From Dactylosporangium siamense (GTDB lineage Bacteria; Actinomycetota; Actinomycetes; Mycobacteriales; Micromonosporaceae): a DNA stretch of 64,000 bases. How positions within the stretch are numbered: the stretch's first letter is position 1; each line of letters starts with the position of its first letter. Positions 50,305 through 64,000 of this stretch are shown here, in pieces. Made by a program: the position numbers and the translations under genes. The notes under the pieces are model-generated. The model did no database searches, was not told where the DNA came from, and was given only the letters and a program-made list of their open reading frames with translations. Location of the stretch: positions 18,131 to 82,130 of the forward strand of contig NZ_BONQ01000076.1 of NCBI RefSeq assembly GCF_016862795.1. Reading direction: 5' to 3'.

Positions 50305-50700
50305 TCAGCGGCCGGTGAAGAAGACGAACACGCCGGCCAGGACGACGCCGACACACAGCAGCGACACCATGGCGATCGTGATGAGCACCCAGAGGAGCGC
50401 ACCCGCCTTACGGCCGGGATCGATCTCGATCTCGATCGGGGCGGCGGCCGCCGAGCGTTCGGCCGCGGAGAGTTCGGCTGCCAGCTCGGCCGGATCGCCG
50501 AACAGGTCGAGGATGGAATGCGCCTCGGGCCCGGACGCGTGAGCGGCCGGACCGTGCTCGGTCCGGGTCTCGGCGAGCTTGGCGGCGATGTGGTCGCTGA
50601 GATCGGCGAGCAGCTCGTCGCGACGGCCGGCGGGCACGCCGACCAATGCCTGCTCGACCGCGCGGAGATAGTCGTTGACCTGGCCATCGTAGGTGTTCAT
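50305..50700 (-). CDS. HAAS-domain membrane protein (DUF1700-like)
   Basis: The protein has 131 residues from ATG 50700 ('MNTYDGQVNDYLRAVEQALV'). The N-terminal helical region 'RRDELLADLSDHIAAKLAE' and 'ILDLFGDPAELAAELSAAER' is the HAAS signature. One membrane helix follows (about 104-127). HAAS domains usually link a small membrane protein to a PadR-type regulator; here the divergent neighbour is a MarR protein instead. Probably a regulatory or anti-regulatory membrane anchor; inferred. Confidence 0.8.
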   Translation of the reverse strand: MNTYDGQVNDYLRAVEQALVGVPAGRRDELLADLSDHIAAKLAETRTEHGPAAHASGPEAHSILDLFGDPAELAAELSAAERSAAAAPIEIEIDPGRKAGALLWVLITIAMVSLLCVGVVLAGVFVFFTGR

Positions 50701-50785
50701 GGCGCCCCCGTCCGGAAAAGCTGGCACTCTCCAGCATGATCAGTAAGACTTTTCGCGCAGGCAGGCAAATCCTGGAGGGAGCGAC

Positions 50786-51241
50786 GTGAGCCCACCGACG
50801 CGCTGGCTCGACCCCGACGAGCAACTCGCCTGGCGTGCTTTCTACACCGCCGCGACGCAGCTCATCGATCGGCTCGACCGCGAGCTGCAGCACGACGCGG
50901 GGATGCCGCACGCCTACTACGAGATCCTCGTCGTGCTGTCGGAGTCGCCGGGACGCACCCGCCGGATGAGTGAGCTCGCCGAGCTGACCCGCTCCTCCCG
51001 CAGCCGGCTCAGCCACGCCGTCACCAAGCTCGAGGCCCGCGGCTGGGTGCGCCGGCGCGACTGCGACGACGACAAGCGCGGCCAGTTCGCCGACCTGACC
51101 GAGGTCGGGTTCGCCGCGTTGGAGGCCGCCGCGCCGGGGCACGTCGAGGCGGTGCGGACCCACCTGTTCGACCCGCTCACTCCCGAGCAGATCGAACAAC
51201 TTCGCAAGATCTGCGAGGCCATCACCACCTCCCTCAAGTAA
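50786..51241 (+). CDS. MarR-family regulator
   Basis: The protein has 151 residues from GTG 50786 with GGAGGGA five bases upstream. The winged helix is clear: 'RRMSELAELTRSSRSRLSHA' then 'VTKLEARGWVRRRDCDDDKR', where D-x-D-x-R marks the wing. N- and C-terminal helices form the dimer interface. It is divergent from the HAAS gene and probably controls it or responds to small aromatic compounds; the ligand is unknown. Confidence 0.92.
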   Translation: MSPPTRWLDPDEQLAWRAFYTAATQLIDRLDRELQHDAGMPHAYYEILVVLSESPGRTRRMSELAELTRSSRSRLSHAVTKLEARGWVRRRDCDDDKRGQFADLTEVGFAALEAAAPGHVEAVRTHLFDPLTPEQIEQLRKICEAITTSLK

Positions 51242-51322
51242 CCCGGCGGGTCCCGGCAAGCCTTGTGTCGATCATTCTGTGTCGATACGTTCACGGCCTG
51301 CCGCGAGATGATGAGGCCCGCC

Positions 51323-57063
<5,741 letters not shown>

Positions 57064-57070
<7 letters not shown>

Positions 57071-57158
57071 CGGTGTTCCGGCTGCGTAACGGCGTTGTGG
57101 CTGCGTAGCGGTGTTGTGGCTGCGTAGCGGCGTTGCGGCTACGTAGCGGTGTTCCGGA
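57064..57158 (+). repeat. 19-bp tandem repeat overlapping pullulanase stop
   Basis: Five units of 19 bp (consensus TGCGTAGCGGTGTTGTGGC) start at 57064, 57083, 57102, 57121 and 57140. The first contains the TAG stop of the pullulanase gene. Units differ at four or so positions. No spacers, so not CRISPR. Confidence 0.9.
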
Positions 57159-57198
57159 AAGTTCTCAGGAACGCCGGTTCGGTGCCGTTTTGTCCGGT

Positions 57199-57564
57199 GT
57201 GAAGGCGTTCACTGCGGGCGGGGTGTTGCTGGTCGCGCTGCTGGCCGGGGCGACCGGCAAACCGTCGCCGCCGCCCGGGCCGCCGCTGCCGGGGCCGCCG
57301 GCCATCGTCGAGCCCGGCGCGCCGCCGTCGACCCTGCCGCCACTGAGCCACCTGCCGTCGGTGCGGGAGCCGTCCGGCCGGTCGATCGCGCCGTCGGCGA
57401 GCGCCGCGCCGGCCGAGCCGAGCGTTAACGCAACCTCAAGCCCGAGCCCCGCCGCGAAGACCGGGACCAGCCGCCGGTCGACGGGGTGGATCGGGCTCGG
57501 CGTGGTCCTCGCGGTCGCCGGAGCGGTCGCTTTCTTCGTACTGCGACGCCGTCGTCACGCATAG
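57199..57564 (+). CDS. Small secreted membrane-anchored Pro/Ser-rich protein
   Basis: The protein has about 121 residues from GTG 57199, where the hydrophobic leader starts ('AFTAGGVLLVALLAG'). A proline-rich middle (PSPPPGPPLPGPPA) and a Ser/Ala/Pro tract are followed by a membrane helix ('WIGLGVVLAVAGAVAFFVL') and RRRRHA. The layout is that of a short surface stalk held by a C-terminal anchor, like LPxTG-type tails but without a clear sorting motif ('KTGTSRRSTGW' is the nearest). Function unknown. Confidence 0.65.
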   Translation: MKAFTAGGVLLVALLAGATGKPSPPPGPPLPGPPAIVEPGAPPSTLPPLSHLPSVREPSGRSIAPSASAAPAEPSVNATSSPSPAAKTGTSRRSTGWIGLGVVLAVAGAVAFFVLRRRRHA

Positions 57565-57768
57565 TCGGATTTCGCGGGCCGTTTGGCTTGTGCCGGGCGC
57601 CGTTCGGCGAATGAAGTCTTATCGGAGAAGCGCCTTTCCAGTAGCGTGCCCTTTCGTGCTCCTTAACGACCTTTCCCGCTACAGCGGGTCGATGGAGCAC
57701 TCTCGTCTTCACTCTCCGCACGTGCGTGCGGACATTGCGTGTCCTCTGTGACGGGTAGGGGATGACGG

Positions 57769-60381
57769 TTGGCAGGCAGCAGCTCGTCCCGAGCGACCGG
57801 TGCCGACTCGCCCCGTGCGATCGGCGGCGGCGGTCGGCAGCGCCGGTCGGGCGCGCCTGACACGTCGGTCGCCGGTCACCGGCGCGGCGGCGCCGCCCGG
57901 CCCAGCCGGCTGCGGTCTGTCCGCACCCAGCTGCTCGCCCCGATCATCGTCGCCATGGTCGGCCTCGCCGTGCTGAGCACCGCGCAGGCCACGACCGCCA
58001 CGTCCGCCGCGCAGGACGCGGTCCGGGCCCGGACCCTCGCGTCGACCGCGACGAGCGCGGTCAGCTTCGTCCACGAGCTCGAGCGCGAGGTCGCCGAGAC
58101 CGCCGCGCTGCGGCAACGTGGTGGCAAGTCCGGCGTGTCGCTCATGGTGGCCCAGCGGGAGCGCACCGACGCGGCCGCCCGCCGGTACCTCGCGGACAGC
58201 CGGGCCGCGGTCGAGGCCGTGCCGGCGCTCGAACGGGCCGTCCGGACCGTCAGTGACATCTACAGCCGGCTCGGCGCGACCCGCGAGGCCGCCGACAACA
58301 ACGCCACGGTCTCCCTGATGGCGGACCCCGTGTACCGACCGCTCGCCGAGGCGCTGCTGGCCATCGCCGACGCGGTGCCGGCCCAGATCGCCGACATCGA
58401 GCTCGCCAACGCGGCCCGCGCGGTCGCCGCCGTCGCCGCGGTCGAGCACTTCGCCGCGCTGGAACGCGACCTGCTGCGCGCCGTCTTCTCCCGGGGCGCC
58501 GTCGAACCCGGCGACCTCGGCGCGATGTCGGAGCTGCGGGGCGCCCGCGACCAGCGGGTCGCGGAGTTCCAGCGGGCCGCGACCGGCCCCGAGCGCACCG
58601 TGTACGGCGACGAGATCCGCGGCCTCGACGTCGACAAGGCCGACAAGCTCAGCGCCGCAGCCCGCAACGCGGAGAAGGAGCCGGCCGGCCTGAAGGTCGA
58701 CGCCGACACCTGGTTCGTGGCCCAGTCCGGCCTCATCCGCCGGCTCAACATCGTCAGCCTGGAACTGTCCGACCGGCTCGACGCCCGCGCCGAGCAGATC
58801 GCGGTCACCGCGCAGCGGCGCGCCTGGGCGACCCTCATCGGCACTGCCGTGATCGGTCTGGCCGCGCTCGCCATCGCGATCACGCTCGCCGTGCGCACCG
58901 CCCGACGGCTGCGCCGGCTGCGCGCCGCGGCCCTCACCGTCGCCCGGCAGGAACTGCCCGATGTCATCCACTCCGTGACCACCGGCGCGCCGATCCCGAC
59001 CGGCACGTCCGCCGCGGCGGCCACCCGCAGCATCGCCGCGACCAACGATGAGATCGGCCAGGTCGCCGACGCCTTCGCCACGGTGCACCGCACCGCGCTG
59101 CGGCTCGCCGGTGAGCAGGCCGAGCTGCGCGTCGACGTGTCGCGCATGGCCGAGGTGCTCGCCCGGCGGATCCGTACCCTCATCACCCGGCAGCTGCGGC
59201 TCCTGGACGAGTTCGAGCGCGACGAGACCGACCCCGACGTGCTGGCCCGCCTGTTCGCGCTCGACCACATCGCGGCCCGCCTGCGCCGCAACGGGGAGAA
59301 CCTGCTGGTCCTCTCCGGCGGCGAGCCGGGCCGGCCGGCGACCCAGGCCGTGGGCATCGGCGCGGTCATCACCGCCGCCGCGTCGGAGATCGAGGACTTC
59401 CAGCGGGTCGAGGTCCAGGCCGGCGAGCTGGCGATCACCGGACCGGTCGTGGGTGACCTCGTGCACCTGCTGGCCGAGCTCCTGGAGAACGCGACGACCT
59501 TCTCGCCCCCGACACAACAGGTCCGCGTCGACGCCCGGCCCACGGTCGACGGCGCCATCATCCGCGTCCACGACAGCGGGATCGGCATCGCGCCCCGGCG
59601 GCTCGCGGAGATCAACTCGCGGCTGGCCACGCCGACGACGCTGAGCAGCGCCGCGGCCGGCACGATGGGGCTGCACGTGGTCTCCCACCTCGCCGCCCGG
59701 CACCGGATCCGGGTCGCGCTGCACGCCACCGGCAGCGGCACGGTCGCGTACGTGGCGCTGCCGCACCGGGCCCTGGAACGCGTCAGCGCCCTGCCGGTCG
59801 GGACCCCCGCCGCCGCCCAGCTCGCTTCGGCGCCCGTGTCGTCCGCGCCAGTGTCCTCGTCGCCCGTGTCGTCCATGCCCGTGTCCTCGGCGCCGATCTC
59901 CGCGGTTCCCGTGTCCGCCTCGCCCGGGTTCGGGCCGCCGCCGGTGGTCGTGCCGTCGACCGTCGGCGCGCCGCTGGGGCGGCCCCGCGTGCCGCAGCAG
60001 CCAATTCCGTCCGGGCCACCGGCACCCTGGTTCCGCCCGTACCTCAGCAGCGGTGGCGACACCCCCACGCCGCCCGTCCGTGTCCCACCCACGCCGCCCG
60101 CCCGTGTCCCGTCGGCGCCGCCCGCCCCCGGTGCCTGGCCGCCACGGCCCGGGGTCCTGTCCAGTGTCGGAGGTGGCTCGATGAACGAGCAGGGCGACCT
60201 ACCCCGCCGCCGCCCCGGAGCGCAGCTCGCACCCGGAGTCACCGAACCGCAGCCGCAGCCCACCCGCAGTAACGCGGTCGACCCGGACGTCGTCCGGTCC
60301 CGACTGTCCGCGTTCGCGGAGGGCGTGTCGGCCGCCGCGCGCCGCACGAACAGCACAGCCTCCGGACAGAAGGACCAGTGA
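57769..60381 (+). CDS. CvnA-like sensor histidine kinase with nitrate/nitrite-sensing-type domain
   Basis: The protein has 870 residues from TTG 57769 (AGGGG seven bases upstream; the start is uncertain). Membrane helices at about 57-77 and 353-377 flank an all-helical sensor of the NIT type. A HAMP-like linker is followed by 'LFALDHIAARLRRNGENLLV' (the CvnA-type phosphoacceptor region), an ATPase domain with 'LLAELLENATTFSPP' (about 565) and 'DSGIGIAP' (about 602), then a long Pro/Ser-rich tail with a repeated PVSS motif. It heads an operon with a roadblock protein and a TAXI lipoprotein, each overlapping by four bases, pointing to a membrane signalling complex. Confidence 0.87.
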   Translation: MAGSSSSRATGADSPRAIGGGGRQRRSGAPDTSVAGHRRGGAARPSRLRSVRTQLLAPIIVAMVGLAVLSTAQATTATSAAQDAVRARTLASTATSAVSFVHELEREVAETAALRQRGGKSGVSLMVAQRERTDAAARRYLADSRAAVEAVPALERAVRTVSDIYSRLGATREAADNNATVSLMADPVYRPLAEALLAIADAVPAQIADIELANAARAVAAVAAVEHFAALERDLLRAVFSRGAVEPGDLGAMSELRGARDQRVAEFQRAATGPERTVYGDEIRGLDVDKADKLSAAARNAEKEPAGLKVDADTWFVAQSGLIRRLNIVSLELSDRLDARAEQIAVTAQRRAWATLIGTAVIGLAALAIAITLAVRTARRLRRLRAAALTVARQELPDVIHSVTTGAPIPTGTSAAAATRSIAATNDEIGQVADAFATVHRTALRLAGEQAELRVDVSRMAEVLARRIRTLITRQLRLLDEFERDETDPDVLARLFALDHIAARLRRNGENLLVLSGGEPGRPATQAVGIGAVITAAASEIEDFQRVEVQAGELAITGPVVGDLVHLLAELLENATTFSPPTQQVRVDARPTVDGAIIRVHDSGIGIAPRRLAEINSRLATPTTLSSAAAGTMGLHVVSHLAARHRIRVALHATGSGTVAYVALPHRALERVSALPVGTPAAAQLASAPVSSAPVSSSPVSSMPVSSAPISAVPVSASPGFGPPPVVVPSTVGAPLGRPRVPQQPIPSGPPAPWFRPYLSSGGDTPTPPVRVPPTPPARVPSAPPAPGAWPPRPGVLSSVGGGSMNEQGDLPRRRPGAQLAPGVTEPQPQPTRSNAVDPDVVRSRLSAFAEGVSAAARRTNSTASGQKDQ

Positions 60382-60803
60382 TGGCGATGCCAGACGCTCA
60401 GAACCCGACCGGCGCCGGCCAGCTCGACTGGCTCATGGCGAGCTTCGCCCGGCAGGTGCCCGATGTCGCGCACGCGATCACCGTCTCCGGCGACGGGCTG
60501 CGCCTTGCCTGCTCCGCCGACCTGCCGGTGGACCAGGCCGACCACCTCTCCGCCGTCATCAGCGGCCTGGCCAGCCTCACCTTCGGCGCGGCCCGCGTCA
60601 TGCAGGCCGGCCAGGTGCGCCAGACCATCGTCGACATGGACGGCGGCGTCATGATCGTCATGTCGGTGGGTGACCGCGCCCTGCTCGGCGTCCTCGCCGC
60701 CCCCGGCTGCGACCTCGGCCAGGTCGGCTACGAGACGGCCATGCTCGTCCACCGGGTCGCGGACGCCCTCGACCCGCTGCCTCGCGATGCGATGCTGCGG
60801 TGA
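60378..60803 (+). CDS. Roadblock/LC7 domain protein (CvnB-like)
   Basis: The protein has 141 residues; GTG 60378 overlaps the kinase stop and ATG 60381 is next. 'LDWLMASFARQVPDVAHAIT' then 'VSGDGLRLACSADL', 'LASLTFGAARVMQAGQVRQT' and 'VMIVMSVGDRALLGVLA' are classic roadblock/LC7 features. In Streptomyces conservons this protein works with a sensor kinase, a DUF742 protein and a small GTPase. Here the DUF742 and GTPase genes are missing and the next gene encodes a lipoprotein. Confidence 0.92.
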   Translation: MMAMPDAQNPTGAGQLDWLMASFARQVPDVAHAITVSGDGLRLACSADLPVDQADHLSAVISGLASLTFGAARVMQAGQVRQTIVDMDGGVMIVMSVGDRALLGVLAAPGCDLGQVGYETAMLVHRVADALDPLPRDAMLR

Positions 60804-61771
60804 GGCGTTTGGCGGGTGTACTGGTGGCGCTCGCCCTGCTGGCCACCGGCGGCTGCGCTCCGACCGCGACGCCACGGGCCGGCGCCGACCTGTGGCACGG
60901 GGGCCGGCTCTACATCGCCACGGGCAACACCACCGGCGTCTACTACCAGTTCGGCGGCGGGTACGCCGACCTGGTCACCAAGCACGTGTCCGGCTACGAG
61001 GCGCACGCCGAGGCGACCGGCGCCTCCGGCGAGAACATCCAGCGCGTCGCGACCGGTGACATGGACGTCGCCTTCAGCATCGCCGACACCGCGGCGGACG
61101 CCGTGGCCGGCAAGGGCGCCTTCGAGAACAAGCCGCAGAAGGTCGTGGCCCTCGCCCGCCTGTACCGCAGCTACGCCCAGGTCGTGATCCGCAACAGCGC
61201 GCACATCACGAAGTTCGCCGACCTGCGCGGCAAGCGGATCTCCACCGGGTCCGCCGGCTCGGGCGCCGACGTCTTCGCCGGCCGGCTGCTCTTCGCCGGC
61301 GGGATCAACCCCGACACCGACATCGTCCGGCAGCGGCTGTCCCTGCCCGAGACGACCAAGGCCATGCAGGCCGGCACCCTCGACGCGCTCGTCTTCACCG
61401 GCGGCCTGCCCACCCCGGGCATCGCCGACCTGCTGGCGAGCGCCCCCGGGCAGTACTCCCTGCTGCCGCTCGACGAGCTGCTCAAGCCGCTCACGTTCCG
61501 GTACGGCGCCGTCTACGCCGCCGGCAAGCTGCCCAAGTCGGCCTACCAGACCGCCACCGACATCGACACGATCGTGATCGGCAACCTGCTGCTGGTGTCG
61601 CCGGACATGCCCGAACAGCTGGCCTACGACCTGACGAAGGTCCTGTTCGACTACCAGGTCGAGCTGAGCCGCGTACACCCCGAAGGCGCCAACTACTACA
61701 AAGCGGATGCTTCGGGCACCGATCCGGTGCCGCTGCACCCCGGAGCCGCAAGGTTCTACAGCTCCGGCTGA
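60800..61771 (+). CDS. TAXI-family solute-binding lipoprotein
   Basis: The protein has 323 residues and starts by a GTGA overlap with the roadblock gene. A short leader ends in a lipobox-like TGGC with Cys19. 'LYIATGNTTGVYYQFGGGYA' and 'SGENIQRVATGDMDVAFSIA' are signatures of TAXI (TRAP-associated extracytoplasmic immunogenic) binding proteins, and 'LRGKRISTGSAGSGADVFAG' follows. No TRAP membrane subunits are nearby, so it may not serve transport. Co-translation with a sensor kinase suggests it presents a ligand to that kinase outside the membrane; inference. Confidence 0.88.
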   Translation: MRRLAGVLVALALLATGGCAPTATPRAGADLWHGGRLYIATGNTTGVYYQFGGGYADLVTKHVSGYEAHAEATGASGENIQRVATGDMDVAFSIADTAADAVAGKGAFENKPQKVVALARLYRSYAQVVIRNSAHITKFADLRGKRISTGSAGSGADVFAGRLLFAGGINPDTDIVRQRLSLPETTKAMQAGTLDALVFTGGLPTPGIADLLASAPGQYSLLPLDELLKPLTFRYGAVYAAGKLPKSAYQTATDIDTIVIGNLLLVSPDMPEQLAYDLTKVLFDYQVELSRVHPEGANYYKADASGTDPVPLHPGAARFYSSG

Positions 61772-61817
61772 CCTGACGTTATGGATCTCTCATTCGCCGG
61801 ATGCGAGGAGGGTGATC

Positions 61818-62804
61818 ATGCCCGTGGACTGTCAAGATGACCCCGTGACCGCCACTCAGCAAGACCTCGTTCGTCTGGACGACATCCGCGACGCCGCCGC
61901 GCGGATCTCCGGCCTCGTGGTCCGCACCCCGCTGCTGCCGTGCCCCTGGGCCGACGAACTGTGGCTGAAGCCCGAGAGCCTCCAACCGATCGGCGCGTTC
62001 AAGCTCCGCGGCGCGACGAACGCCCTGCACCGCCTCGACCTCGACCACCGCCGCGCCGGCGTGGTCACCCACTCCTCGGGCAACCACGGCCAGGCCCTCG
62101 CCTACGCCGGCCGCGCCCTCGGCATCCCCGTCACCGTCGTCATGCCCGACGTGTCCACCCCGCTGAAGATCGAGGCGACCCGAGGCTACGGCGCCGAGGT
62201 CATCCTCGTCCCGCAGGCCTCCCGCGAGACGGTGGCCAAGCAGTTCGTCACCGACCGGGGCATGACCCTGATCCCGCCCTACGACCACCCCGACATCATC
62301 GCCGGCCAGGGCACCGTCGGCCTGGAGATCTTCGAGGACCTCTCCAACGTCGACGTCGTCGTCGTCCCCGTCGGCGGCGGCGGCCTCTCCTCCGGCGTGG
62401 CGACCGCGATCAAGGCCCTCGCCCCGCACGTCGCCGTGATCGGCGTCGAACCGGCCGTCGCCGCCGACGCCGCGGAGAGCCTCGCCGCCGGCGTCGTGCG
62501 CATCTGGCCCGAGCAGCGCATGCTCAGCACCATCGCCGACGGTCTGCGGACCCCGCTGTCGGAGCTGACCCTCGCGCACCTCAGCGCCCACCTCGACGCG
62601 ATCATCACCGTCGCCGAGGACGAGATCCTCGACGCGGTGAAGGTCCTCGCCCGCCGCGGCCGCCTCATCACCGAGCCGAGCGGCGCCGTCACCACCGCCG
62701 CAGTCCTGCACCACCGCGACGAACTCCCCGCCGGCCGCACCGTCGCCGTCGTCAGCGGCGGCAACATCGACCCCCGCCTGGCCGCCACCCTTTTCACCGA
62801 CTAA
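61818..62804 (+). CDS. Threonine dehydratase-like PLP enzyme, no ACT domain
   Basis: The protein has 328 residues from ATG 61818 with GAGGAGGG six bases upstream. The PLP lysine is in 'PIGAFKLRGATNAL' (about residue 56), with 'HSSGNHGQALAYAGR' and the phosphate loop 'VPVGGGGLSSGVA'. The regulatory ACT-like domain of biosynthetic IlvA is absent, which fits catabolic threonine/serine dehydratases or serine racemase. The product would be 2-oxobutanoate or pyruvate. It is separated from the lipoprotein gene by 46 bases and is probably independent. The DnaA-box cluster starts four bases after its stop codon. Confidence 0.9.
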   Translation: MPVDCQDDPVTATQQDLVRLDDIRDAAARISGLVVRTPLLPCPWADELWLKPESLQPIGAFKLRGATNALHRLDLDHRRAGVVTHSSGNHGQALAYAGRALGIPVTVVMPDVSTPLKIEATRGYGAEVILVPQASRETVAKQFVTDRGMTLIPPYDHPDIIAGQGTVGLEIFEDLSNVDVVVVPVGGGGLSSGVATAIKALAPHVAVIGVEPAVAADAAESLAAGVVRIWPEQRMLSTIADGLRTPLSELTLAHLSAHLDAIITVAEDEILDAVKVLARRGRLITEPSGAVTTAAVLHHRDELPAGRTVAVVSGGNIDPRLAATLFTD

Positions 62805-62807
62805 CAG

Positions 62808-63014
62808 TTATCCACAGGCTGTGGGTAACACCTGTGGGCAGCGCCACCCCCATCCGCTCACGGATCGACCCCCGTCCCCACCGTTTGCGTGACAACCAGG
62901 CAACACGCAGGTGGATCCCGGGCGTACTCCACGTGGTTATCCACAGGGGTCTCCGCGCTCATCCACAGGTTTCGGCGTCGTTATCCACAGCTGGGGACAT
63001 CTCGCTGTGGACAT
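62808..63014. promoter_or_regulatory. Cluster of DnaA-box-like nonamers
   Basis: TTATCCACA, the DnaA-box consensus, occurs exactly at 62808-62816, 62937-62945 and 62981-62989. One-mismatch forms are TCATCCACA (62959-62967), TTACCCACA on the minus strand (62820-62828) and, more loosely, ATGTCCACA on the minus strand (63006-63014); a weaker CTGCCCACA lies at 62833-62841. Such density is not expected by chance in high-GC DNA. dnaA and dnaN are not beside it, and I see no AT-rich unwinding element, so a titration or control cluster fits better than oriC. Confidence 0.8.
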
Positions 63015-63312
63015 CCGCCCGGCTTGTCCCCACCCCCCATCTCATCCCCCGGCGGACACCTGCTACGACCGCGCCGCCCTCAGGCCTGGCGTCGCCGGTT
63101 CGCTCGTGCGCGCCCAGCTCCAGAAGCGGATCACCGCCGCGGCAACGTTGAGCCGGAGCGGTCCAAATCGCACCCCGGCGCATCCGAACCGGCCAGCCCG
63201 CCCCAGGAGACGACGACGTCGAGGAGCTTGCGTTCCCACGGCCCGGTGCGGGCGCGTAGGAGCACGGTTTTGTCTGCTTTGTCGGGCCCGCCCTGCTGCC
63301 TGCGCCACCTCG

Positions 63313-63372
63313 CCGGTGATCGAAGTCGCGCGCTGGCTGCGCGGACGGCCCAGACGCGGCGTTGATCACCGG
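63313..63372. repeat. Palindromic interspersed repeat, copy B
   Basis: The left arm CCGGTGATCGAAGTCGCG (63313-63330) is intact. The right arm is decayed to GCGTTGATCACCGG near 63359-63372. The central GCTGGCTGCGCGGA matches the other copies. It opens a diverged repeat array that runs to the window end. Confidence 0.8.
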
Positions 63373-63637
63373 GAAGATCGACTCCAGGGCGGAGTAAGCG
63401 CGCGAAGGCGCCTATCCGGACGGCGGCAGCGCTAGGTTCGCCGCCCCCGGTGGGCCTGTGGCGTCGGGCCGGCCAGCGGCACCTGGCCCGGTGCGTCCGA
63501 CCTGGCTGGGGTCCCCAGGAAGACGTGGTTGTCGCGCGCAGATCGAGATCTTGTGGCGCTCGGTCTCACCATGACGCTACGCGATGTTCTTTTACCGGCT
63601 TTGCCGGTTCTGTTCCTTGGCCTGTGCTACTGCGGCG

Positions 63638-63691
63638 GTGATCGAAGTCGCGTGCTGGCTGCGTGAATGGCCCGGACGCGACTTCGATCAC
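63638..63691. repeat. Palindromic interspersed repeat, copy C
   Basis: GTGATCGAAGTCGCG (63638-63652) and CGCGACTTCGATCAC (63677-63691) are perfect 15-bp inverted ends of a 54-base element with centre TGCTGGCTGCGTGAATGG. The 130 or so bases that follow resemble those after copy B. Confidence 0.85.
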
Positions 63692-63876
63692 AGGGAGGAT
63701 CGACTCCTGGGGCGGGGCAAGCGCGCAAGGGGCGTCTCTCCGGACAGCGGCAGTGCTGAGTTCACCGCACGGGTGGATCTGTGGCGTCGGATAGCCCGCA
63801 ACGCCTGGCCGGCACGTCCGGGGTGCAGCTTTGCCGTTTTTGCGGAGTCTGCGCCGCCGCTTGTGCTGTTGCAGCG

Positions 63877-63930
63877 GTGATCGAAGTCGCGTGCTGGCTG
63901 TGTGGATGGCCGAGCGGCGACTTTGATCAC
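63877..63930. repeat. Palindromic interspersed repeat, copy D
   Basis: GTGATCGAAGTCGC (63877-63890) and GCGACTTTGATCAC (63917-63930) are inverted ends with one mismatch, again 54 bases overall, 239 bases after copy C. The roughly 45 bases before it resemble those before copy C. The window ends 70 bases later, so the array may continue. Confidence 0.82.
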
Positions 63931-64000
63931 GGGGAAGATCTACTCCCGGGTGTTGGCGACGGCTGAAAACCGACGCCCCGTCGCCAGGGGGTCCAAATTC

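Noticed and set aside
62805..63020. Chromosomal origin oriC
   Set aside because: The DnaA boxes are real, but dnaA, dnaN, rpmH and an AT-rich unwinding region are absent, so calling it the origin is not justified.
63450..63966. Short open frames repeating 'VIEVACWL' and 'DFDH'
   Set aside because: They are translations of the palindromic repeat; copies lack consistent starts, ribosome sites or equal ends.

Overview
The window reads as chromosomal DNA from a high-GC actinobacterium, most likely Micromonosporaceae-like (Actinoplanes/Dactylosporangium type). This is inferred from the GC-rich codon use, many GTG/TTG starts, a DUF3073 gene, a SARP regulator, an ECF42-type sigma factor, a conservon-like kinase/roadblock pair and a sortase substrate ending in LAVTG.

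Layout. 1-6800: eight minus-strand genes, seven of them paralogues built from one repeated module, with translationally coupled starts; function unknown. 6871-8820: a TPR protein, small Cys-rich proteins and a broken fragment. 9165-15072: accessory zone. A tRNA-Lys(TTT) gene has its last 29 bases duplicated at 11956-11984, bounding a 2.7-kb cassette (decayed NucA/NucB nuclease plus two orphan genes) with no integrase. Next come an XRE / ImmA-IrrE / PIN operon with its own palindromic operator and a frameshifted PIN gene, and a YefM-YoeB toxin-antitoxin pair with a clear promoter/operator. 15120-22778: cell-surface glycan genes (RmlC epimerase, methyltransferase, DUF2304, dolichol-phosphate-mannose-synthase-like GT2, two very large related membrane proteins). 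23010-28135: a secreted GH43-GH92 operon. 28176-34281: alpha/beta hydrolase, DUF3073, divergent SDR/TetR pair with repeated operators, a monooxygenase remnant, a Sua5-type enzyme and an unusual SARP-membrane-HhH fusion. 34399-44893: secreted GH87 alpha-1,3-glucanase, small metabolic genes, LysE exporter, ECF sigma factor, gamma-glutamyltransferase and a divergent GlxA-type regulator/MFS pair. 44961-51241: cell-wall-anchored surface protein, aldehyde dehydrogenase, YbjN protein, regulators. 51323-57070: a giant secreted protein joining an alpha-amylase and a pullulanase through three starch-binding-type repeats. 57769-61771: a sensor-kinase / roadblock / TAXI lipoprotein operon, then a threonine-dehydratase-like gene.

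62805-64000 has no credible gene. It holds a tight cluster of DnaA-box nonamers and then a diverged repeat array carrying a 54-60 bp palindromic element, also present once near 40150.

Common themes are extracellular polysaccharide breakdown (GH43, GH92, GH87, GH13), envelope glycan synthesis, and a patch of mobile, toxin and decaying genes around the tRNA. The best candidates for something undescribed are the left-edge paralogue cluster, the palindromic repeat family, the DnaA-box cluster away from dnaA, and the kinase/roadblock/TAXI operon.
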